Shown here: positions 1 to 5,718 of the stretch, in pieces | Numbering within the stretch: the first letter of the stretch is position 1 | How the letters are laid out: each line of letters opens with the position of its first letter | Position numbers and translations under genes: made by a program | The notes under the pieces: model-generated | What the model was told of the DNA's origin: nothing | What the model saw: only the letters and a program-made list of their open reading frames with translations | Databases searched by the model: none | DNA from: CAYFZR01 sp964347835 [NCBI: uncultured archaeon] | GTDB lineage: Archaea > CAYFZR01 | Length of the DNA: 6,718 nucleotides | Assembly (NCBI GenBank): GCA_964347835.1 | Contig: CAYFZR010000070.1 | Span: forward strand, 1-6,718 | Reading direction: 5' to 3'

Positions 1-1500
1 TTACTACAAAGAATAGGAAGAGCCGGACATACCTTAGACCAAGTTGTAAAAGGTAGAATAATAGCATTAGATAGAGACGAACTTATAGAGTGCGCTGTAA
101 TGCTAAAAAAAGGAAAAGACGGTTTTGTTGATAAAATACACATCCCAAAGAATTGTTTAGACGTCTTATGTCAGCACGTCTTCGGAATGTCGCTGGAGAA
201 GAGATGGAACACAGAAGACGTAAAGAGAATAATAAAGAGATCGTATTGCTATGAAGATCTAAAGGAAGAGGACTTTATGAGTGTTATAAATTATCTTTCC
301 GGAAGATATACGGGACTAGAGGAGAGGAACGTCTACGCAAAGATCTGGTACGACGAAGATACCAATATGATCGGGAGGAGGGGAAAATATTCCCGTATGA
401 TATACTTTTTAAATTCAGGAACGATTCCGGATGAATTCTCCTGCGACGTTTTTACAAGAGACTATAAATGGGTAGGAAAGTTAGATGAGAAGTATTTGGA
501 AAGGCTAAACAGAGGGGACGTATTTGTCTTGGGTGGAAAGAAATACAAATTTAGGTATAGAAGAGGAGGAAAAATATACGTTGATATTACAAATGAAAGA
601 CCTACCATACCTAGTTGGTTCTCAGAGCGCTTACCTCTTTCTTTTGATCTTGGAATACACGTATTGATTTTTAAGGGTGAGATGATCAAATTTATGCAAA
701 ATAATACAAAAGAAGAGGTCATCGAAAAGATATTGAAAGAGTATCCCATAGACGAGAATTCAGTGAGAAGTCTGTATGAAATATTCGATCATCAGATAAG
801 ATATCTGGGCTATGATTCGGTTTCTACAAAAGAGAGGATGGTTATTGAGGAGCATTTGGATAAAGAGAATTATAGACGTAATTTTTATGTCTTAACAAAT
901 TATGGTCTGAGATTTAACGATGGTTTTAGCAGAATGCTTGCCTATTTGATTTCTGAAAGAAAGACGAGCAACATATCTATAGCGATAGGTGATACTGGCT
1001 TCTTGTTGTCCTTGCCTATTAATAGAAAGTTAAAATTGAGAGATTATCTTATGGAAATAATCGAAGAGGACTGCGAAGAAATCTTAGAAAGTGCCGTTGA
1101 GGACACCAATTTATTAAAGAGGATATTCAGGATAAATGCTGCAAGATCTTATATGATACTAAGAAACTACAAAGGAAGGAAAAAAAGTGCAAGAAGGCAG
1201 CAAGTCAGTGCAGATATGCTCATATATTTTGCAAAGAAATTAGATGATTTTTCGGTCCTCCGAGAGAGTTACAGAGAGATCATAGAGGACAAATTCGAGG
1301 TAGAAAACATAAAAGAGATATTAAAAGGCATAAAGTCAAAAGAGATCGAGGTAACGGAAAAAAATTCTAGATCTCCAAGTCCAATGGCGTTTGGAATAGC
1401 CACTATGGGGGCTAGCGACGTTGTTTTTGTTAAAGACAAGTTAGCGCTGTTGAGAGATTTCCATAAAAGAGTTATGGAGAACATAGAGGGAGACACTTGA
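1..1500 (+). CDS. lhr: Lhr-family ATP-dependent helicase, C-terminal part (5' end outside window)
   Basis: The reading frame is open from base 1, so the gene enters from upstream; the ATG at 100 is internal. The first ten residues hold helicase motif VI, QRIGRAGH at 3-10, which closes the second RecA domain. About 490 residues of accessory region follow. They include a winged-helix-like segment (IPKNCLDVLCQHVFGM, about 50-65), a stretch typical of Lhr (YAKIWYDE, then NSGTIPD at about 138-144 and FVLGGKKY at about 175-182), and the Lhr/DEAD-associated C-terminal domain with NAARSYMILRNYKG, RRQQ and SPSPMAFGIA. Lhr proteins are superfamily 2 enzymes that unwind DNA and RNA:DNA hybrids 3' to 5' and are linked to DNA repair. 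The RecA1 domain and Walker motifs lie outside the window and cannot be checked. The stop overlaps the start of the phosphoesterase. The family call is very secure; the in vivo role is inferred. Confidence 0.95.
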   Translation, partial: LLQRIGRAGHTLDQVVKGRIIALDRDELIECAVMLKKGKDGFVDKIHIPKNCLDVLCQHVFGMSLEKRWNTEDVKRIIKRSYCYEDLKEEDFMSVINYLSGRYTGLEERNVYAKIWYDEDTNMIGRRGKYSRMIYFLNSGTIPDEFSCDVFTRDYKWVGKLDEKYLERLNRGDVFVLGGKKYKFRYRRGGKIYVDITNERPTIPSWFSERLPLSFDLGIHVLIFKGEMIKFMQNNTKEEVIEKILKEYPIDENSVRSLYEIFDHQIRYLGYDSVSTKERMVIEEHLDKENYRRNFYVLTNYGLRFNDGFSRMLAYLISERKTSNISIAIGDTGFLLSLPINRKLKLRDYLMEIIEEDCEEILESAVEDTNLLKRIFRINAARSYMILRNYKGRKKSARRQQVSADMLIYFAKKLDDFSVLRESYREIIEDKFEVENIKEILKGIKSKEIEVTEKNSRSPSPMAFGIATMGASDVVFVKDKLALLRDFHKRVMENIEGDT

Positions 1501-2189
1501 TCGATAGATTGGTTTTCTTTAAAAATTGCCTTTTCATCAAAGATTTGGATATATGTGCAATATCCGACATGCATATTGGACTAGAGGATGAATCATTTTC
1601 TCAGGGCTTAATTTTTCCGTTGAAAGAAAAGGAAATATTAGTAGATAGATTAGAAGAAATACTCAAGAGATTCAAGCCTTCAAAATTCGTTTTAAATGGC
1701 GATATATTCCATTCATTTGACAGAATAGAATGGAACGTTAAAGAGAAGTTTTTATCAATTTTAGAACTTTTAGAAGAATATGTAGAAGATGTTATATTTA
1801 TTAGGGGCTCTCATGATACTATGCTTTCTTATTTAGCAAAAAAAGTCTTGGATCAATTTGATATTGGAGATATAACGTTTACCCATGGTCATTTGCCTTT
1901 AAAAGATGGGAAATGCCTTGTAATTGGACACGAGCACCCCTCCATAGACATCGAGATGTTAAGATTGCCATGCTTCCTGTACGGAAAAGACTTAAACGAC
2001 AGGCACATAATCGTACTTCCAGCTTTTAGCCCCCTATGTCAGGGAGTTACAATAAATAACATAGATAAGAGGGATTTTCTCTCTCCCATTCTTAGAAAGA
2101 TGGATGTTAATGAATTACGACCCATAGTTGAGATAGAAGACGATTACGTAATTTTTCCCCGTATTCATGATCTGAGGAGACACCTTTGA
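1497..2189 (+). CDS. Calcineurin-like metallophosphoesterase, COG1407/PdeM type, with variant GSHD motif
   Basis: This 230-residue protein has the calcineurin-like metal motifs in order: D24-x-H26, GDIFH (D69, H72), GSHD (104-107), H130-G-H132 and GHEHP (H145, H147). Length and the THGH...GHEHP spacing match COG1407, the group that includes bacterial PdeM, a nuclease/phosphodiesterase found beside ligase and Lhr in DNA-damage operons. Position next to lhr fits a nucleic-acid repair role, which is inference. The start is TTG at 1497. It overlaps the lhr stop (TTGA) and lies 4 bases after GAGGGAG (1486-1492); there is no better ATG before the first motif. The oddity is Ser105 where the family normally has a metal-binding Asn (GNHD). 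All other ligands are present, so activity may be altered but need not be lost. The protein has no signal peptide or membrane segment, so it should be cytoplasmic. Confidence 0.88.
   Translation: MIDRLVFFKNCLFIKDLDICAISDMHIGLEDESFSQGLIFPLKEKEILVDRLEEILKRFKPSKFVLNGDIFHSFDRIEWNVKEKFLSILELLEEYVEDVIFIRGSHDTMLSYLAKKVLDQFDIGDITFTHGHLPLKDGKCLVIGHEHPSIDIEMLRLPCFLYGKDLNDRHIIVLPAFSPLCQGVTINNIDKRDFLSPILRKMDVNELRPIVEIEDDYVIFPRIHDLRRHL
2174..2179 (+). promoter_or_regulatory. Shine-Dalgarno site for the AOR gene
   Basis: GAGGAG lies inside the end of the phosphoesterase gene. Three in-frame starts follow: TTG at 2186, ATG at 2189 and ATG at 2192, with 6, 9 and 12 bases of spacing. I choose 2189 because it is an ATG at normal spacing and makes a TGATG stop-start overlap. 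The three choices differ by only one or two residues. Confidence 0.6.
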
Positions 2190-3934
2190 TGATGAACTTA
2201 CTTCTGGTAGATTTATCCAGAGAAAGTATAGAGGAGAAAGAAATAGATGAGGATCTAATTAGATTATACTTAGGTGGGAGGGGTTTAGGAGCTAAGTTGC
2301 TCTACGATTCTCTAAAACCGAATACAGAACCTCTCTCAAAAGGAAATATCTTGATATTTGCATGCGGTCCTTTAACCGGGACTAAAGTTCCGACGAGCGG
2401 GAGATTTTCTGTTACCTCGAAGTCCCCTCTTACGGACACGATATTTGATTCCAACTCCGGGGGAAACTTTGGAGCGATGTTGAAGAGAACAGGCTTCGAT
2501 GTTGTTTTAATAAAAGGGAAATCTAAATCTCCTGTTTATCTAAATATATCCGTTAAAAATGAGATACTGGATGCAGGCGATTTATGGGGAAAAAACACCC
2601 ATGAAACTACTGATATATTAGAAAAGAGGCATAAAGGCTCCGTAGCCTGTATAGGACAAGCAGGAGAGAATATTGTTAGATATGCCTGTATAATAAACGA
2701 CAAGCATCGAGCCATAGGAAGGGGGGGCTTGGGAGCCGTAATGGGTTCTAAAAATCTCAAGGCTATAGTTGTTCAAGGCGACAAAGAAGTAACAATAAAA
2801 AATCACCTTAAATTTAAGTATTACTGCGATGAATTTAGAAAACTTTTAGATATGAATCCTGTGACTTCTATTGCTTTAAAGGAATTCGGAACATCTTCTT
2901 TAGTAAATATAATAAACGAAATGGGAATACTGCCAACAAGAAATTTTCAAACAAATAGATTTGAGTATGCAGATAGTATATCAGGAGAAACTTTGAAAAA
3001 AGAGTTATTTAAAGGAAGAAGAGCCTGTTATGCCTGTCCTATAGCGTGCGGTAGAAAGACTTCTGTAAATAATGAAAATGGAGAAGGACCAGAATACGAG
3101 ACGATATGGGCCTTGGGAGCCAACTGTGGAATAGGGGATCTAAGTCTAATAACAAAAGCGAATTACTTGTGTAACAAACTTGGTCTGGATACTATTTCTA
3201 CAGGAGTTACGATCTCTTGTGCCATGGAACTCTCAGAGGATGGACTTTTAGATTTTATCGGATTTGGAGACTCTGAATTGTTAAACGTGATAAATAACAT
3301 TGCTTTGAGGGAATGTATAGGAGATCTTCTTGCAGAGGGATCATATAGACTTGCATCGAGTTTTAAAAAACCGGAATATTCTATGTCCAGTAAGAGGCTG
3401 GAGTTACCGGGCTATGATCCTAGAGGGGCTCAAGGTCAGGGTTTAGGATACGCTACCTCTAACAGAGGAGGATGCCATCTTAGAGCCTACATGATAGGTC
3501 CCGAGATCTTAGGGATACCTAAACTCATAGATAGGTTCTCTGCAGGGGGAAAGGCGGGTTTAATTATAGTCTACCAAAATCTTTGCAGTGCAATGGATTC
3601 CTTGGTTTTATGTAAGTTTGTATCATTTGCGGTAGATGAAGAATTCTTTTCCAGATTGTTAACAAGCGCTTTGGGAATTGAATTCTCCGGAGAAGATGTT
3701 CTCCGCATAGGAGAAAGAATTTGGAATCTGGAGAGACTATTTAACATAAGAGAAGGCTTTACAAGCAAAGATGATTCTTTACCTCAAAGATTATTAAAAG
3801 AAGAGGCAAACGGTAATGTAGTTAAGTTGGAAGAAATGTTAAAGGAATACTACAGATTCAGAGGCTGGGATGAAGAAGGAATACCAAAAAAAGATAAGTT
3901 GGATGCATTAGGCTTGGGAGATCTCTATGCTTAA
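2189..3934 (+). CDS. aor: Tungsten-type aldehyde:ferredoxin oxidoreductase (AOR family)
   Basis: The protein has 581 residues from the ATG at 2189, close to the roughly 600 usual for AOR. AOR-family enzymes oxidise aldehydes to carboxylates in the cytoplasm at a bis-molybdopterin tungsten centre and pass two electrons to ferredoxin. Visible signatures are the N-terminal LGGRGLGAKLL, the pterin-binding GRGGLGAVMGSKNLKAI, and C280-x2-C283-x3-C287 plus C475 (in DSLVLCKF) as the four [4Fe-4S] ligands. GPEYET (about 300-305) and DPRGAQGQGLGYATSNRGG with His430 supply expected active-site residues. No ligand is missing, so it should be functional. It overlaps the phosphoesterase stop by one base and the aldolase start by eight, so it is co-translated with both. 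Substrate is not readable from sequence; AOR, FOR and GAPOR are hard to separate. The coupled aldolase suggests a short aldehyde from sugar-phosphate cleavage. No tungstate transport or pterin gene is in view. Confidence 0.93.
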   Translation: MMNLLLVDLSRESIEEKEIDEDLIRLYLGGRGLGAKLLYDSLKPNTEPLSKGNILIFACGPLTGTKVPTSGRFSVTSKSPLTDTIFDSNSGGNFGAMLKRTGFDVVLIKGKSKSPVYLNISVKNEILDAGDLWGKNTHETTDILEKRHKGSVACIGQAGENIVRYACIINDKHRAIGRGGLGAVMGSKNLKAIVVQGDKEVTIKNHLKFKYYCDEFRKLLDMNPVTSIALKEFGTSSLVNIINEMGILPTRNFQTNRFEYADSISGETLKKELFKGRRACYACPIACGRKTSVNNENGEGPEYETIWALGANCGIGDLSLITKANYLCNKLGLDTISTGVTISCAMELSEDGLLDFIGFGDSELLNVINNIALRECIGDLLAEGSYRLASSFKKPEYSMSSKRLELPGYDPRGAQGQGLGYATSNRGGCHLRAYMIGPEILGIPKLIDRFSAGGKAGLIIVYQNLCSAMDSLVLCKFVSFAVDEEFFSRLLTSALGIEFSGEDVLRIGERIWNLERLFNIREGFTSKDDSLPQRLLKEEANGNVVKLEEMLKEYYRFRGWDEEGIPKKDKLDALGLGDLYA

Positions 3935-4517
3935 CGAAATAAGCAAGTTCGGAAAAAAACTTGTGGAAAGAGGATATGTTACTTCTCACGGAGGCAACAT
4001 AAGCGTAAGACAGGGAGATAAAATTCTGATTACCAGAAGAGGATGTATGCTGGATGAGATAGGAAAGGATGATTTAATAGAGACCGATTTAGAAGGAACA
4101 GACAGCAAGATATTGCTTGCTTCCACAGATATAAGAATCCACAGGGAGATATACAAAGAAACATCTGCTTTAGCAGTTATTCACTGCCATTCTCCCTATG
4201 CTGTAGTACTTTCTCTTTCTTACGACGAGATAATTCCCTTGGACATGGAGGGAGATTACTTGTTACACAAGATACCTATTGTAGAGGGACCTATTGGAGG
4301 AGAAATACTCGCAAAGAAAGTTTCTCATGCATTGAAAGAAAATAAAGGGGTAATTGCAAGAGGACACGGTACCATTGCAATAGGAAGATTACTTGAGGAA
4401 GCATATCAGGTCATAAGTTTAATAGAGCACACATGCATGATAAAATATCTTTTTGACCTCTATGGTAAGGAAATTAAAGGAAAGATAATTAAAGAAGAAC
4501 TGCACAAGAGATGGTAA
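3927..4517 (+). CDS. Class II aldolase, FucA/AraD superfamily (fuculose-phosphate aldolase-like)
   Basis: This 196-residue protein matches the compact class II aldolase/adducin fold. GGNIS (22-26) is the phosphate-binding loop. H86-x-H88 (VIHCHSPYA) and H147 (ARGHGTIAIG) are the zinc ligands. Family members split or rearrange ketose phosphates: FucA yields DHAP and lactaldehyde, and AraD epimerises ribulose-5-phosphate. In methanogens a FucA homologue is proposed to make lactaldehyde for coenzyme F420. The overall sequence resembles methanogen 'class II aldolase' proteins as I remember them. The usual catalytic Glu (SSE or SET) is Asp68 here (STD), as in AraD epimerases, so aldolase rather than epimerase chemistry is likely but not certain. 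The ATG at 3927 lies 6 bases after GGGAG (3916-3920) and overlaps the AOR stop by eight bases. It is the last gene of the operon, so aldehyde production coupled to AOR oxidation is plausible. Confidence 0.88.
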   Translation: MLNEISKFGKKLVERGYVTSHGGNISVRQGDKILITRRGCMLDEIGKDDLIETDLEGTDSKILLASTDIRIHREIYKETSALAVIHCHSPYAVVLSLSYDEIIPLDMEGDYLLHKIPIVEGPIGGEILAKKVSHALKENKGVIARGHGTIAIGRLLEEAYQVISLIEHTCMIKYLFDLYGKEIKGKIIKEELHKRW

Positions 4518-4529
4518 CGTTTTATAAAG

Positions 4530-4538
4530 TTTTTTTTT
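4530..4538 (+). terminator. Oligo-T terminator after the four-gene operon
   Basis: Nine consecutive T residues begin 13 bases after the aldolase stop, in a T-rich context with no strong preceding hairpin. Archaeal RNA polymerase stops at such U-tracts without needing a stem. The position fits the end of the overlapping gene chain. Confidence 0.6.
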
Positions 4539-4548
4539 CTGATGTGCA

Positions 4549-4558
4549 TTTATATAAA
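4549..4558 (+). promoter_or_regulatory. TATA-like box in the gap after the operon
   Basis: TTTATATAAA fits the archaeal TATA consensus well. Standard spacing would put a start near 4580, inside the loop of the first hairpin, so that hairpin could be an operator rather than RNA structure. The bases just upstream (GTGCAT) are a poor BRE. What it would transcribe is unclear: a small RNA, or a long leader for the gene at 4779. Confidence 0.4.
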
Positions 4559-4765
4559 GTCGAGTATTCAGAAGGAATGCGCTTCTGTAGATCCACCTCG
4601 CACGAGAATCTTCGATTCTTCACTTAATTCTTATTTTCGAAAAAAGCTTTTTAGAATTTTAGTGCAAACAACGTTTAGAAGAAAATTTCCTAAAACTTTT
4701 TATTCATCGATTTCGTTATCTTAAATTGAAGTTATTAAGGATAAAATAGTTTACATAATTTTAAA

Positions 4766-4772
4766 AGGTGAT
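4766..4772 (+). promoter_or_regulatory. Shine-Dalgarno site for the 4779 gene
   Basis: AGGTGAT lies 6 bases before the ATG at 4779 and fixes that start. The nearest upstream TATA-like string, TTTACATAAT (4750-4759), would place transcription at the ATG itself and leave this site unused, so the real promoter is probably further upstream. Confidence 0.7.
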
Positions 4773-4778
4773 AAATTA

Positions 4779-5282
4779 ATGGATTGGTTGCCATTAATTA
4801 TTGGTTGGCTGATTGGAACTATTAGCGGAATTTTGGCTGGAGTAGTTACTTCTGATTACAATAGGAAAAGAGAAACTGAGAATCAGGCTAAAATTAATTT
4901 AAAGATAGCCCTTAGTAAATTTATGAATAATTGGACTATTATTTCTTCAGATATTGAAAGATTGTCAAAAAGAAGCGAGAAATTTATACAACAGGGTGGT
5001 TCTAAGTTTATTAAAAATGCAAATGAAATAAGAAAGGTAATTTTTCAAACGGATAAAATTCTTGATTCCAATGTGATAAAAAAAGGGAATACTATTGTTG
5101 ATGATATATTAAAACTGGTAGATAATTATTTAACCATGGATCCCTTAGAAGTTAGAGAAGAAGTTCCTTATAAAAAACTATCTGACTTTCTCGATGATGG
5201 AAATAGGATTTTTGATAAATGTAAAGAATTGATAGAAAACGAGTTAGTCTATATAACATTTTTAAATGGAATTCTGAAATAG
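4779..5282 (+). CDS. Small membrane-anchored protein of unknown function
   Basis: I do not recognise this 167-residue protein. Residues about 4-25 form one hydrophobic helix rich in Gly (LIIGWLIGTISGILAGVV). It is followed at once by a basic stretch (YNRKRE), so by the positive-inside rule the C-terminal region should be in the cytoplasm with the N-terminus outside. Residues 33 to 165 are charged, predicted largely helical, and rich in Lys, Glu, Asp, Ile and Asn. No Cys pair, nuclease, ATPase or protease motif is visible. The start is supported by AGGTGAT at proper spacing. The gene stands alone between two non-coding gaps and is more AT-rich than the operon before it; all seven Arg codons are AGA or AGG. 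A cytoplasmic helical domain on a single anchor suits a scaffold, sensor or defence accessory, but nothing in the sequence decides this. Confidence 0.72.
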   Translation: MDWLPLIIGWLIGTISGILAGVVTSDYNRKRETENQAKINLKIALSKFMNNWTIISSDIERLSKRSEKFIQQGGSKFIKNANEIRKVIFQTDKILDSNVIKKGNTIVDDILKLVDNYLTMDPLEVREEVPYKKLSDFLDDGNRIFDKCKELIENELVYITFLNGILK

Positions 5283-5446
5283 TTAAAATATATAATTTCA
5301 GCGAGAACTCGAAAGGTGCTAAAAATTTAGGTTTGGTAATATCGAGAATGTGATTTTGACTTATTTTATAGTAATTGATCTCATCCTAATTAAAGTTAAA
5401 AAACGATATCATAATAATTAACGTGAAAGCATAAATTTTTATTTTG

Positions 5447-5454
5447 AGGGCCCT
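5447..5454. repeat. 8-base perfect palindrome
   Basis: AGGGCCCT reads the same on both strands and is GC-rich inside very AT-rich DNA, 8 bases before the larger hairpin. It could be a protein-binding site; chance is also possible. Confidence 0.3.
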
Positions 5455-5461
5455 GATAACT

Positions 5462-5494
5462 TGGGAAGATAAGCAATTACATTTTATCTTCTTA
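5462..5494. repeat. Inverted repeat forming a 12-bp hairpin
   Basis: The arms TGGGAAGATAAG (5462-5473) and TTTATCTTCTTA (5483-5494) pair over 12 positions as transcribed on the + strand. Three pairs are G-U, and the loop is 9 bases (5474-5482). The core AAGATAA/TTATCTT is perfect. It is the strongest hairpin I found in the non-coding DNA. It could be part of a structured RNA, an operator, or a remnant of mobile DNA. No T-tract follows, so it is not an obvious terminator. Confidence 0.5.
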
Positions 5495-5520
5495 TAGCTA
5501 CTCTAAAGTACAAAGACTCA

Positions 5521-5640
5521 TAAGTTAGAGATTTCGAGAAAATAGGCCCATCTACATTAGAAAACAACCATACAAATTCGAAAACTAGATATTTCAAGAA
5601 AATAGATTTATTTAAATCAGAAAAAAACACTAGAGGCTCA
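5521..5640. repeat. Degenerate 60-base direct repeat, two units and a possible third
   Basis: Bases 5521-5580 and 5581-5640 align without gaps. The best shared core is ATTTC(G/A)AGAAAATAG at 5531-5545 and 5591-5605, and agreement continues through positions such as AG-AAAA near 5559 and 5619. A weaker third unit may start at 5641 (TTTTCAATAAAA at 5652-5663). AT richness inflates the similarity, but the exact 60-base phase over about 50 positions supports a real, decayed duplication. Confidence 0.4.
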
Positions 5641-5663
5641 TTTTCAGCCAATTTTCAATAAAA

Positions 5664-5673
5664 TTTATATATT
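5664..5673 (+). promoter_or_regulatory. TATA box of the TPR lipoprotein gene
   Basis: TTTATATATT preceded by AATAAAA fits a euryarchaeal TATA/BRE pair. A start about 26 bases downstream, near 5695, gives a leader of about 24 bases to the ATG at 5719. This argues against a TTG start at 5674, which would lie upstream of the transcript. Confidence 0.65.
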
Positions 5674-5718
5674 TTGAGATTTTTAATAAAAATAGACCAA
5701 AATTGGGGATTTTTTCCA

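Larger units (their letters stand above)
4518..4778. other. Non-coding gap with TATA-like box and two short hairpins; possible small RNA
   Basis: This 261-base gap follows the operon. After the T-tract there is TTTATATAAA at 4549-4558, then two inverted repeats. CAGAAG/CTTCTG (4569-4574 and 4582-4587) has a 7-base loop. AGAATC/GATTCT (4605-4610 and 4614-4619) has a 3-base loop and an extra G-T pair. Between them lies CACCTC (4594-4599), the complement of a GAGGTG ribosome-binding site. T-rich sequence follows from about 4621, including AAAAAGCTTTTT. It matches no tRNA, C/D-box RNA or known riboswitch that I can recognise. A 60-codon frame from 4542 contains the TATA box, has no ribosome-binding site and looks like no protein. 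The small-RNA reading is speculative. Confidence 0.3.
5283..5718. other. 436-base AT-rich non-coding stretch with hairpin, palindrome and degenerate tandem repeat
   Basis: No convincing gene lies on either strand. Reverse-strand frames around 5630-5852 run across the TATA box and the next gene's start and are shadows. The stretch holds an 8-base palindrome (5447-5454), a 33-base hairpin (5462-5494), a roughly 60-base degenerate direct repeat (5521-5640, perhaps to 5700), and a TATA box (5664-5673) for the TPR gene. No tRNA or known ncRNA family is recognisable. There is no T-tract after the 4779 gene stop that would serve as a clear terminator. Confidence 0.6.

Noticed and set aside
462-1574. 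Reverse-strand frames within and across the end of the Lhr gene
   Set aside because: They are antisense shadows of well-conserved coding sequence with no start signals.
4569-4620. tRNA or C/D-box RNA
   Set aside because: The two hairpins lack a T-loop, an acceptor stem and a U33-type anticodon loop on either strand. No C box (RUGAUGA) with paired D box is present.
4542-4724. 60-codon + strand frame after the aldolase
   Set aside because: It has no ribosome-binding site, it starts just after a T-tract and contains the TATA box. Its Ser/Arg/Phe-rich translation resembles no protein, and the region carries inverted repeats.
5521-5700. CRISPR array
   Set aside because: The 60-base units are degenerate along their whole length. 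There are no conserved short repeats separated by unique spacers, and no cas gene is present.
5674-5718. TTG at 5674 as start of the TPR gene
   Set aside because: It directly follows the TATA box, so it would lie upstream of the expected transcript. The added 15 residues would also push the signal sequence far inside the protein.
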